Assembly (NCBI GenBank): GCA_026419785.1
Contig: JAODTK010003876.1
Span: 369,445-433,444, forward strand
Direction of reading: 5' to 3'
Length of the DNA stretch: 64,000 bases
Origin: Sclerodactyla briareus
Lineage: Eukaryota > Echinodermata > Holothuroidea > Dendrochirotida > Sclerodactylidae
Shown here: positions 1 through 10,203 of the stretch, piece after piece
Position numbering within the stretch: the stretch's first letter is position 1
Layout of the letters: every line of letters starts with the position of its first letter
Made by a program: the position numbers and the translations under genes
The notes under the pieces: generated by a model
Told to the model about the DNA's origin: nothing
Databases searched by the model: none
What the model saw: the letters and a program-made list of their open reading frames with translations, nothing else

Positions 1-318
1 GATCAATTATGCACTTTTGGCTATTCGATCTAAAATTCGACAACTTGGAATGAAACATGGGTAATCCTTCCACTTCGGCGCTTGTCGGTTTCAGATCTTC
101 ACGGGGTAGCACCTGGCATTAGTGGTCTTAAGACATTCCAACGCTATTATTGTTTGGTTAGACAAAAATTGAATCAGTTAAGAGTGAAACAATATCGGCA
201 TTGCCTATTACTTTTTATCACGGTCCGGAAAAGTGGGGGGGACAAACGATCTGAAGCCCCGCACTTCTGAAAGTGTGGGGGGACATGTCCCCCCCGTCCC
301 CCACCTGTTGACGCCCTG
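1..318 (+). repeat. Dispersed repeat copy A (homologous to 3372-3725)
   Basis: This stretch aligns collinearly with 3372-3725. Shared landmarks in order are AATTATGCA, GGTAATCCTTC, ACTTCGGCGCT, CAGATCTTCACG, ACGGTCCGGAAA, a G-run followed by GACAA, GTCCCCCCGTCCCC, and TTGACGCCC. By eye the two copies are clearly related, with many small indels, especially in G/C runs. The left end is cut by the window edge. The arrangement could be two insertions of one family, or terminal direct repeats around a 3-kb interior. No coding domain was recognised between them, so I prefer the first reading. Confidence 0.75.
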
Positions 319-3300
319 ACCCCGACTGCCTGCTGCGCTCAATGCGACAATTATTCCCGCTATAGTAACGAGGTTTCATCTTGAAATTGGCTATGTGGTC
401 CCTTCTCTGTTGTGTTCATTTTTTCTGTGTATGCTCGCCGTGCAGAGGATCGAACCTATTCAGGCCCGCCAAGGGGGCAGACGCTGGATACTGCACCTTA
501 TTGTGAGCTTCGAATCTTCCCATGTACACGGACTTATGACAGTGCCGTCGTGGGCGGTATGTAGTACCCTAGCGCAGACGCAACTAGTACATTTCCTACC
601 CCTCGTTTGTTCTGCTCCAACCCTTGTGCTGAGCATCCATTGAGAAGGAACAGTTACCGTTTTTTCATTCTTTGGTATGACCTAACCGGGATTCGAACTC
701 CGGGTCCTCCCGACTCTGACGCTCTACCAATAGTGCTAATGATAGGTTTCATGTCGTAGACTCTTCGCAGGAACATTTTGTAAATCACCACGCGCTACTT
801 TCCAGAAGGTGGTTTGTGGTTCTGGAATTTCGATACAGATGTACTATGGGCCACTAGAATTCTTAGTTGTACCGATTGAGTTGTTATTAGTATGAACTAG
901 TTATCTCGTTATGTTTGTTTCTGTCGCGATGCCACCACAGGCTGCCCGCCATGGGTAGAGATCTGTCGTTACTTCGACTGTTCACGGTTACGTTATGATG
1001 TGAGAATACTATTGTTGTCAATGTTTACAGGGGTGCCTGGCAGTGTCCGAACAGTGTGCCAAACAATCTGTCGAAACTTCTCTGTACGAAAACTGCACAA
1101 AACTTCACATGATGGGGATGTCCCCCCTACTTATTAGCAACATGGCTCGCCAATGGGGGGGGGGCCAGGGTAGGCACGGCCCCCCCCCCGCCCTCGAAAA
1201 CCTTGTGCCCCCCGTGGTGCCCCCCCCCCCCAATGAGATTTGTGATTTTCGAAAAAAATATTTTGTAGTCAGTTTCGCTACCATTTGAAATAGATCTGGC
1301 AAAACACCACGAAAATATCACAAGAAGTCAGTAATGGTGTCCAAATTCGCCTCGGAATGCGATAAAAGAAAAATTTCGCGCTTTGCGCGCATTAGTGGTG
1401 GATTTGGTCCCGTCGCTTTCCCGCCCTCTCCGCCCATTCTTGGAACTTTCTACCTCATTGGCCCCCTAACTCATAACATATCTGTTGGAGTAAAATACTG
1501 AAATTATAAAACAAATTCTCATTGACTTGAAACCTACAGTCAACCTCTTTTTTATTTTTTTATTAATAAGCCCTTTTAGCCTCCGGTCCGTTTCCTGCCT
1601 CTACCACGCGCAATTTGGTGAACTGCAGTTGCTTCGGCTATCCAAATTGCTTCGATTCTCAACGCATGTTTTTCTCCAGGTAACTGCTAATGAAGTCAGC
1701 TCATGGTTGGCAGAAGAGCTAAAGATAGCTAATGTCCCCAGTTTTTCTGGTGAGATCCTGTTTTTCAGATGTGCCTGGAAAACCCGAAAAAAATGCGCGC
1801 TCGCGCGCACTGGTGAACATGAGTGTGGAGCACAAATTATTGAATATCTGGTCAAAAAGTCGGGGCAGCGATAAGAATCGGGTGTTGTCAAAATGTTAAA
1901 ATTTTCCACAGATTACGAATGTTATTCCCAAAATGCCCAGATTTTAAAGCTTGGTATAATGAGCCTACAACGCTCGGGAGAGGTCCATTTTCGGCCATCT
2001 AGGGGGCTTAAGCAACCAAAATTTCCTCAGACGCTCCGCGCCAACAATGGTGGCGCTCCGCTTTAAAGAGTTATCCTTGTTGGCCCCCCCCCCCCCCACA
2101 AAAGGTATTTACCCCTTGTGTCCCCCCCCCCCAGCTGAAAAGTCCTGGTGACGCCACTGATTAGCAATACATAGTGAAACATGATAATTATTGGGTTTGT
2201 GTTCGCGGTGACAGTTCAAAAACAGGCCGTATGATAGCGCTGAGATAATCTCGTTTATACCACTGAGCATGTCGGCCACTTACGCAGTGACAGTCTCTCT
2301 AATTATGGGGATCCTGCCAGCAGTTCCACCTGAAGAAAAGGTATCTCCCTTTTGACTGAAGACAGTTGGAGTATATACTTGTGGTCAATGCGTTTCTCTA
2401 TCATCAGGCAATGATTCTGTGGCATTGTTTTATAAAGACAGTTACCCAGCTCCAGGGCAGTAGCACTCCTTTTACAGATATGAAAAAGGTTTTTTCCTCT
2501 CCTACATTGTGGATCTGTTGATCAAAAACTTGGTCATGTCTCATGATCAATGAAACGATCTGGTTGGTCCATTGAAGGACGACATAGCCTAAAGGTGCGC
2601 TTTTGGGAACGAGTGCCGAACAAAATGCTACTCCCCAGATTCATGTGAATGGTCTAAGAAAGGGGCGTCGGAGCGTTTTGAAAAGTGGGGGGGGGACACA
2701 TCTAATGCAAATAACCATCTACGCGGAGCGCCACATCGGTTAGCGCGAAGCGTAGCAAGAATTTTTAGATTTTCATATCCCTCCCAATCGACGGAAACGG
2801 CACTTGCCGGCCAACAGCACCCATCTACATATGTGTGATTTGAGTAAAAGACATAAAAAAAAATGCCTCGTTCATACTGATGACTTACCGAAAGCTCACA
2901 TCACACATGCCTTCTTTTATACCTTTTCTACTCTGGCTTTGTTTGCGTGGGATCCAGGGTCTACCGGAGGTCTCTGCTGGGATCGAAGGGGAAAGCCATA
3001 GGCGTACGGGACCACTCCAATCCGGGGAGCAGAAAATTTGTACCCGAATTTAAAGGTCAGGCATTGGAAACTAACGGGGCGCGCGAAGCTGAGCGGAAAA
3101 AATTTGCATGTTTTCCGGGTTATTTTATCGAAAAAGTCTGCAGAAAATTCAGGAATTTTTCACTCTGCCTCTTTCCTTCCCAAATTTCCAGAATTTTCGC
3201 CTGAATGGTTTCATCTCCGAAAAATGGGGGGCGGGGGGGGGGGGGGGGGCGGGGGGCAGTCTGCACCAAGGTTCTGAAATCATCGAGTGAACAAAAATGA

Positions 3301-3371
3301 TTCGAAGCATTCATCGCATATGTAGAAGCAACGACTGTGAAGAGAACGCCATTGCGCGCGCGAAACACTTT
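319..3371. other. Intergenic tract, no gene recognised
   Basis: No recognisable protein, and short ORFs only. Apart from the tRNA-like relic at 676-742 it holds clustered poly-G/poly-C runs at about 1155-1232, 2083-2133, 2687-2696 and 3227-3256. Two of these are followed by phrases such as GGTGACGCCACTGA, which suggests ends of old DNA transposons, but no complete element can be delimited. Confidence 0.5.
676..742 (-). repeat. tRNA-derived relic (A- and B-box like)
   Basis: Read on the minus strand, the segment has an A-box-like TTGGTAGAGCG and a B-box-like GTTCGAATCCC at tRNA spacing. The T arm has an extra A, and the 3' acceptor TTAGGTCA does not pair with the expected 5' acceptor. This is therefore a tRNA-like or SINE-head relic and not a functional tRNA gene. 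Confidence 0.5.
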
Positions 3372-3725
3372 GCACAATTATGCAATTTTGGCTTTCGATT
3401 TGAACAGTCGCGAACTCGGTATGCACCAACATACCGCGGTAATCCTTCGACTTCGGCGCTAGTCGGGTACAGATCTTCACGTGGGGTCCGCACCTGGAAT
3501 TAGTGGACTTAAGTAAATTTCCAACGCGATCTTGTTTGGTTAGAAAAACATTTAATCAGTTTAGAGTTATTACAAATCGGCCATGTGGGGGGTTTTTTTT
3601 TTAAAGTAGTTTTTATTACGGTCCGGAAAGTGGGGGGGGGGGACAATCGGAGTGATATCCCCCCACTTTTGAAAGTGGGGGGGGGGATTGATATTATGTC
3701 CCCCCGTCCCCACCTTTGACGCCCA
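3372..3725 (+). repeat. Dispersed repeat copy B
   Basis: Second copy of the element at 1-318, same orientation, ending in the same GTCCCC..TTTGACGCCC phrase. Its last third contains a G-rich near-palindrome, where CCCCCCACTTTTGAAAGTGG sits between longer G runs. Copy A has the same palindrome in a diverged form, so this is a family feature. Confidence 0.75.
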
Positions 3726-4034
3726 TGTGATGGTCGATGTGTGATAGCCAGTGGTCAGTATCATTCATTGACCAAAAACCTTATGGTAAATAATTAGAGG
3801 TGTTCAGGAATTGAGGTCAAAGGTAATAAAGGGGTCAGTCTCATCTTTTTGCAAAAAAAAGAAAAATTCTCTTTAGTTATAATTCATAATGATGGTCATA
3901 TGCCTTTCCGCAATAATTGTCTATGTCATAAGAACTGGCCAGGAGTTGCGGGGGAAACTTTTGATTGTGATGACAGACAGTTATAGAGTTGGGCCCGGGG
4001 ATGGGAAGGCGCGATCACCATAGGTTTTCATTTC
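3726..4034. other. No feature seen
   Basis: AT-rich sequence with one AGGTCAAAGGT-like phrase near 3813. No ORF or repeat partner was recognised. Confidence 0.4.
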
Positions 4035-4207
4035 AGGTTTAGTTCTTGTAACAGTAAGAGTAAGTGCCTGCCAGAACGCAAGTTTAGCGTATATTTACCC
4101 GCGAAATGACAAGTCGTCGAACAAATAGGATTGGGGCCATTGTTGAGTCTATGGATGCATTCATACACAATAAGCAATATTTTAAACTTAATTCTGAACT
4201 CAACAGG
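4035..4207 (-). pseudogene. LINE (L2/CR1-like) reverse transcriptase C-terminal fragment
   Basis: The minus-strand translation contains LPVEFRIKFKILLIVYECIH followed by RLNNGPNP and then YTLNLRSGRHLLL. This is the post-polymerase region of L2/CR1 non-LTR polyproteins, whose usual form is HWLPV..RI.FK.LLL.YK.L.G.AP. The remnant covers only about 60 residues. It begins abruptly at about 4207, where a plus-strand LINE tail starts, so it is a broken copy and not a gene. Confidence 0.6.
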
Positions 4208-4208
4208 C

Positions 4209-4423
4209 AACCGTGCATACTGGCAGAGAAGGGACGATGTCCAACGAAGGTGTGTTGAAATCATAGCAGGCCACAACAAGCCTAGCTGCACTGTTCTGGC
4301 AGACGCTGCAGCCTCTGAGTCAAAGAATGTACCAGAGTGCTATTGTTTTAGAATACATATGTTTTCTAATCTTCTTTAGATTGAAAATATATATAGAAAA
4401 ACAAAAAAAAAAAAAAAAAAACC
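4209..4423 (+). pseudogene. Second LINE 3' tail with poly(A)
   Basis: Plus-strand frame: RRDDVQRRCVEIIAGHN, then a Ser/Ala-rich stretch, then CFRIHMFSNLL and a stop at 4377-4379. An A-rich tract at about 4398-4422 follows. The pattern QRR..RII.G, a short C-terminus and then poly(A) is typical of the extreme C-terminus of Jockey/CR1-like LINEs. The poly(A) supports retroposition. The protein match is short, so the clade is not assignable. Confidence 0.45.
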
Positions 4424-4983
4424 CCATTCTTGCAAACTTTGCTGGACATGTTTATCCATTTTCATTTTTATCGAAATACTCAGATTTTTGCGGACATGAT
4501 CAATGAATCCAATGTAAAGCATTGCCAACTTTGATGGATCTATTGGTGACCTTAGTGAGCTGTACAGTAGAGCCGGAATAATGATTCGGTTTTCGAATCG
4601 TTAAATTTCAATTAATGAGCAACCATCCAGCTCTAATGTCAGAGATACAGCTTTGCATTAATTGGAGGCATCGGTTCCGAGGTAGTTTTCGGTTTGGAAG
4701 CTGTGAATCAATCATGGAGTATCATCATGGATGTCGACCAAACTTTGACACATTGACTCATCGACAAGGAGGCATTCTTGCTTGACCCACTGACTCACAA
4801 TGTAAAAAGGTCATTCATTGATGGGGCCATGATAGACCACTTGTGTTGTAACATGATTAAATCTACTTTTATAAACCCTAACAGAAGTCAAATATTTCTT
4901 GGCCAGCTGATGTTTCAGCTGGTTCACTGAGTTTTAAAATATAAATTTGTAGCTAATTTTGAGGGTAAAGCCCCATTAGTGCT
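4424..4983. other. No feature seen
   Basis: AT-rich single-copy-looking sequence between the LINE tail and the ATT microsatellite. No ORF or repeat was recognised. Confidence 0.4.
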
Positions 4984-5031
4984 TTATTATTATTATTTTA
5001 TTATTATTATTATTATATATTATTAGTCTTA

Positions 5032-5063
<32 letters not shown>

Positions 5064-5165
5064 GATTATTCTTTTATTATTATTATATTATTATTATTAT
5101 TATGATTATTATTATCTTATTATTATTATTAGTATATTATTATTATATCATTATTATTATTATTG
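4984..5165 (+). repeat. (ATT)n microsatellite, interrupted
   Basis: About 180 bp of imperfect TTA/ATT trinucleotide repeats with TATA, CTT and GATT interruptions. Confidence 0.95.
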
Positions 5166-6129
5166 ATTTATGGTGAGCAGTGGACTGTATTCATTAGCAT
5201 ATATGGTTTGGGAGGTCTCTTCTCCAAAGCTGTATTGTATCAGTCATACTGGGTTGGGTTCTATCTTCTCCTTTGGGTGTTGTTTTTTCTCTAATTATTT
5301 ACCTGTTCATCACATGGAGCCACACAGTATAATAAGATGATCATAAGCGAAACATTGAATGAATGATGTGCCGCTTTGAAAGACTCCTCAATTAATTATA
5401 CGTAACAATTTGTTTTTCTTGCATGGGATGTTCTTTCCACGTTCCATAACATGGTGTCTATTCAGTTTTGAGTTGATACTTCTCATGTTGGGTTTAATTG
5501 GGGAGGGGGTGGGTTTTTGTGCTTTTGGGGTTCCGAAGGGACTTTGTATTATTAGATGTACCTTGTGTTAATGTTTCTTTTCTCATGTTTCTCCTTGGCT
5601 TTATCGTTTATAGTTGTTCAAGTTGGTTGTGCAACCCGTCGATTCTCGTACTCTCTTGGCCGGTGGCTCGTGTCTGTTTCTGTCATGCCCACAAAGCACC
5701 GTTCAATATAGACCTGTGGATTTACAAAAAGGACCGGGACAGTCAGGGTGGAAATTGCTAGAGGCCGGATGAGAGATATGCCGGACATTCCGGGGAATCC
5801 CACTAGGATAGTGCAATTGTCCTAGGGTTGTCGGGAGGAGTGGCAGGATGGGGCGCGATGATGGCCTGAAGGAAGAAATTGTTTTCAGAGGTCGGGGTGC
5901 AGGGGGGGGGGGGGTAATGACTACAACCATGCTCCATGAACATTTTTGGTATAATTGGGTGCGTCGTTTTGGTCGAGTGTCAGTTTACTGTTAGTGTCAT
6001 ATTGGGCCATACCTCACCATATTATGGATATTCCAATATTTGGAAACTAAAAGAGATTCAAAGATGTATGGACGACAGAAAACGCACCACTATGTCTAGT
6101 CTTATCTTATCTATTCTTCATGGCTGTTC
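5166..6129. other. No gene recognised
   Basis: Contains a poly-G run at about 5902-5912. The ORFs here, including an 87-residue hydrophobic one at 5498-5761, match no family I know. Confidence 0.4.
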
Positions 6130-6300
6130 ATGCACGCTTAGTGCGATACGATACGATAATTTACGAGACGGTCGAGTTAAGAAGTGTTATTTTCAATTAG
6201 GAGTGTTCACATTAGTTGCGATACGATACGATACGATAACGTTATCGGACGTCGAGTTGATGAAAACATGTTAACTTCTATCGTACGATAAATTGCGATA
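6130..6300 (+). repeat. Direct repeat with GCGATACGATACGATA cores
   Basis: Two copies about 80 bp apart, at about 6130-6185 and 6203-6262. Each has a GTTCA-containing lead, GTGCGATACGATACGATAA or TTGCGATACGATACGATA, and then a GTCGAGTT phrase. A reverse-complement-like TATCGTACGATAAATTGCGAT follows at 6279-6299. The layout resembles the ends of a DNA transposon whose interior has collapsed. Confidence 0.6.
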
Positions 6301-6699
6301 AATGGCGCAATGCTGCAGTGATAAACTTGAGCAATAAGCTCAAGGCCTGGAACGCCAAAACCGATATCGGGGGACCTTTTGTCGTGAAAATGGGTTTTGT
6401 TATACATCGGGGGTTGTGATTATTGTATTGGGCAGTGACCGTGTCCAGGTCAGACATGGCCTCTGATGATGCATCCACATATACATGCAGACAAATAGTG
6501 ATGGAAATAGAGAAGGGCGTGTTGCGTCGGCGTCCAACCATGCAAGTATCATGTATGCGAACGCAGGAGATATACGATTGATAGTGAATAGCCGGGGTTA
6601 AGGGGGGTTGTGGCCGTTTGAGAGGGGCAGTGGAGGCGGTTGATTTTTTTTTAGATGGGACGGTTTCCCGAGGAGGCGTTACACATCCGCAACGGACAC

Positions 6700-7090
6700 A
6701 TCGACGGCCTAAAAAATCGCACATGCACACAAAACCCAAGTTAGTCGGTCGCATGCGTGACAAACTAAAGTTGGTCATGATGCTAGTCAAGCACGGGTTT
6801 GTTAGTCGGGCGGTTAGTTAAGCATGCCTGACTACGTATTGAGTTTAGTCGGGAGATTAGTCAAGCATGCCTGGACTAATGCATGTTAGTCGGGCTCCTT
6901 GGTTTCAAAACAAAAAAGCCGGGGGGGGAGAGCTTGAATGTGATGTGCTTGACTAACCTCAAGTTGGTATGGCAGGCCTGACTAAGCCATTTTAGTCAAG
7001 CTTCTTAGTATGGCTGTCACTACTAACTCCAGCATTAGTCAAGATTGACACCATCTGGACTAAACTTAAATGAGTCGGGCGGACTTAATT
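6700..7090. repeat. Field of TTAGTC / GACTAA palindromic motifs
   Basis: About a dozen copies of TTAGTC(A/G)(A/G)GC or its complement GC(C/T)TGACTAA occur within 400 bp. Several form spaced inverted pairs, such as TTAGTCAAGCATGCCTGGACTAA near 6853. A G-run at about 6920 interrupts the field. No ORF spans it. Confidence 0.7.
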
Positions 7091-7509
7091 TGGTTTCAGT
7101 GTGCATGTAGGGAGTTTTGTTTTTGTTTTTGCTGTCGCCGCGTGCCGTTACCGAATACGTGTGAACGTACATATACCCAATATTAAAGAAAAGAAAAAAG
7201 GCGGGAAAAGAAAAAAGGCCCCGACAACGGTAATAATTAAGCTAGCTAGTGGGGGGGGGGTTAAATGTCGATCTAACGCCTAGTAAGGAGTCGGTAGGTC
7301 AATGAGAGAAAAGTAGCAGGGTACACAGGTGAAGGCCGTTATTTTTCATGCTTTTCTGAAAGAGTAAACCAGCTCACGTGTTTTCAGACTCAGTTGTGGC
7401 TTCCAGTCTTTCTATATCCTAGTGAGAAGTGGATGCTCACTGTTTGACTGAGGGTAGATTGAATGGCTTATATGCTACCTCAGTGGCCTTCCCTCTGGAT
7501 ACCGCTGCC

Positions 7510-7830
7510 AGGAATCGGTGTCTAACGACAGGCTGACAGGGTACCTTGGGATGCGGAGATTGGTTCAGGTCAGCGGCCGGATTCGTGATCGTCAACTTCA
7601 CTACCTTTGGCATATGGCGCGCTCCCGGTGGCGATCCCGACCACCGTGTTCTGTCTCCACGGAACCCCTTGGGTTAGGGCCGTTCGCCTGGGCGGCCGAG
7701 CTTGGTGCAGCCTGCTCAGGGAAACACAGCGCGGTACTCCGAGAGTTATAGGGAGAATGGAAAGGTTTAGGCCTCGCCTCAGTGGATGCTGGCTGGATGA
7801 TGGGAAACGGCGGGTGGATGAGGGGGGCTA
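7510..7830 (+). pseudogene. LINE polyprotein C-terminal relic (RDRQL..H.AR type)
   Basis: Frame 1 gives RIRDRQLHYLWHMAR at about 7581-7625. The adjacent frames continue with a PLG-W-P-GRP-like stretch and then CWLDDGKRRVDEGG. The motif (I/T)RDRQLR.(Y/F)GHVAR followed by a Gly-Trp-x-x-Pro-x-Gly-Arg-Pro segment is the C-terminal tail of many invertebrate non-LTR reverse transcriptases. The sequence jumps between frames at least twice. The upstream polymerase domain is absent, so this is a 5'-truncated dead copy. Confidence 0.5.
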
Positions 7831-9450
7831 AGTGCCTTGGGCAAATAAATCGTGGGAAATTTATGGTGAGGAATGAAGGTCAGTGATGTCCATGCGAAAA
7901 CGGGTAAATCAGTGCTCCTGGTTGCTCGTGGTGTCTCCACGACCAGAGAAAAAGAAAATGCTGTAAATGTTGCTTGCTGGCCTCAAAATGGGTCTGATGA
8001 CACTATTCCACGACGACCGCCTACACAGGGGGTAAGCGAGCGGGGGAGGGGGGGGGGGGGTTTCACCCACCCATGATTTGGTCACTGTCGGCTACTTTTG
8101 GGGTTTCTGTCGGAGAAAGGAAGGGAAGGGAAGGGGAGTCTGGGAGGGAAGGTGATGAAGAGAGCGGAATGAGGGGAAGACAACAGTAAAAAAGCTATGA
8201 AATAGAAAATGAGATGGGAGGCTTCTTTACGGTTTTCCGTTTTCCAGTTCTCCATGTGATAAATAATTTACCAATCCAATCAACCGACGCCTGCTAGTGA
8301 AAAACTGTCGGCAAAAACTGATAACAACACAGCCACCGGTATTAGTATAGTCTCACCTACAGCAATTAACTTATTGAGAGTAGGGCCTAAGGGAATTGAA
8401 GGCCTCCGGATAGCCGCAGCCCACGAGTCGGAGGTGCCGCGCGGATCAGTCTAATGCCGATGGTCTTGGCCAATCACTATATCCAATCTGTACACGTTCT
8501 GGCTAAATTGACTCAACCTAGCCCCGTGTGAATATGTTTCAAAACAATGACAAATGGAAATGGCAAGAGCTGGTGACAGTAATGAGTTACTGAGTTCTCG
8601 GTAAATACGACACGCGACTGTGAAAGATCGTACCTGCACAGTGCTAAAACGGTGTCATATGTGGAATGCTCAATAATTATGAAAAAAATTATTAAAGGCT
8701 ACAAAAAGTAGAAATCCAGAAGAATTGGACAAATAGATGGCGCTTTATCATACGCGAGTCCTTTTCAAGACTATTAACCTGAAAAGTATGTAGATGAGTG
8801 GGAATCACACCTCAGATGGATTACCCTAGGTGCCTCATATGGCATGTGAGACGCTCGAATTGACCCCCCTCTCCTTAATCATCAACAGCCCAATGGACAC
8901 CTGAGGCGTCATACGCCACTTGATTGGCGACGGGTCGAGCATATTAGAGTCACTAATATGCAAGTATCAGCCCAATTACATCACTAATTTGATGTTCAGC
9001 ATACAGAAGTCACTGAAGTATTAGTATAATCTACTTTCCAATATAAAGGGGTAAAAAAAACCTCCCCGGTGGGCAAATTTCCTCGTTTATCCAATCAATT
9101 TTCTTCTGCCGACGCGATGATAGGCCTAGTCGAAAAGGAATTTCTTACGTGCTTGCCAAATTACTCAAAATATGCACCATATTGCTTCTCACACCGGAGT
9201 TCTTTCGAAACCTTAAATCTTTCCGAAGGGGATGGTGACCTCAACCCCCATATCAGTCCACCATTCACAGACAGATCCGTCGGCAATCAAACCCATTCCT
9301 CTTCACCCCCTCCCCCAATAAAAAAAACCTCGGCTACGCCCCTGCAGCTTCTACAATTAGTGACTGAGAAAAGACACAAGCTTCGAATGCTCCGAAATGT
9401 ACAAGTTTTTATATATCAAAAAATTCTGCCGACCAAGCTATTCCACGCTG
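7831..9450. other. No gene recognised
   Basis: Holds a poly-G run at about 8047-8060. A 206-residue ORF runs from 9069 to 9689, but its composition is mixed and it reads into the GC-rich inverted repeat that follows, so I do not call it a gene. Confidence 0.4.
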
Positions 9451-9452
9451 AA

Positions 9453-10019
9453 GCGGCGTTTCCATGCACGCGAGCGGTGCGGGCGTCTAAATCGCCTCAC
9501 CGTTATTTTCAATGGAGCAGGTTCCATGCACGCGGGCTGGCGGGCGGGCGGGCTGGCGGGCGGGCGGGCGTTTTCTCGAATCGGTCAGGTTTAGCGATTT
9601 TTTCCGCCCACCCGCGTGCCCGCGTGGTATATCGTTTAATCGATTTCCGGGGATTTTCCTGCAATCTTATGGCTTGTAGCCCGATGTAGTGCAATAGAGA
9701 ACAAAGTTTGTTCAAATCATTGTTCACAAGCAACACTCCTAACTGTTTCAACACTCGTAATGAGATCTTATACAAATTCTCCCATTTTTTAACGGCCGGA
9801 AACCTTTGAACACATATTCGCAGGTTTAACCATTGAACTGTCAAAAGTTGATGCTAATTAATCTCCAAAACCTGGCAATTGTGAAGTTAATTGTATAATG
9901 AATATTGGGCTTTTAGGCGCTAATGTTGACATTTAGAACAATGGTTCTAAGAAACTGAACACCGGTGTTTAGGTTTAAACATAGTAGGCCTATGTGTTTG
10001 ATTAAATAATAATAATAAT

Positions 10020-10071
<52 letters not shown>

Positions 10072-10203
10072 TAAGAACAATAAAACAATAAATAACCAAA
10101 AGTAATAGTAGGCTACACGGTTCTTATATAGCGGATATACACACACTAAAGGGGAGGTGCGGATTTCGAGGAAAACGCCCGCCCGCCCGCGTGCATGGAA
10201 ACG
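9453..10203. mobile_element. DNA-transposon-like element with GC-rich inverted termini
   Basis: The left arm at 9521-9581 reads TTCCATGCACGCGGGC, a GGGC/TGGC run, then GTTTTC. The right arm at 10163-10203 is its reverse complement: GAAAACGCCCGCCC.. then GCGTGCATGGAAAC. The arms enclose about 580 bp with no transposase, including an AAT microsatellite. A diverged extra copy of the terminal phrase (GTTTCCATGCACGCGAGCGG) lies just outside at about 9458. No target-site duplication is clear. Best read as a non-autonomous TIR element of unknown superfamily. Confidence 0.65.
10004..10095 (+). repeat. (AAT)n microsatellite
   Basis: About 90 bp of AAT/ATA repeats grading into AACAATAA, inside the GC-terminated element. 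Confidence 0.95.

Noticed and set aside
676-742. Functional tRNA gene on the minus strand
   Set aside because: The A and B boxes look right, but the acceptor stem does not pair and the T stem has an insertion. Kept only as a relic.
6278-6790. 170-residue minus-strand ORF
   Set aside because: No recognisable domain, mixed composition, and it spans repeat-like sequence. Cannot be supported as a gene.
9069-9689. 206-residue ORF
   Set aside because: No family resemblance, and it runs into a GC-rich transposon terminus (AGGRAGGRAG is the GGGC run). Likely chance.
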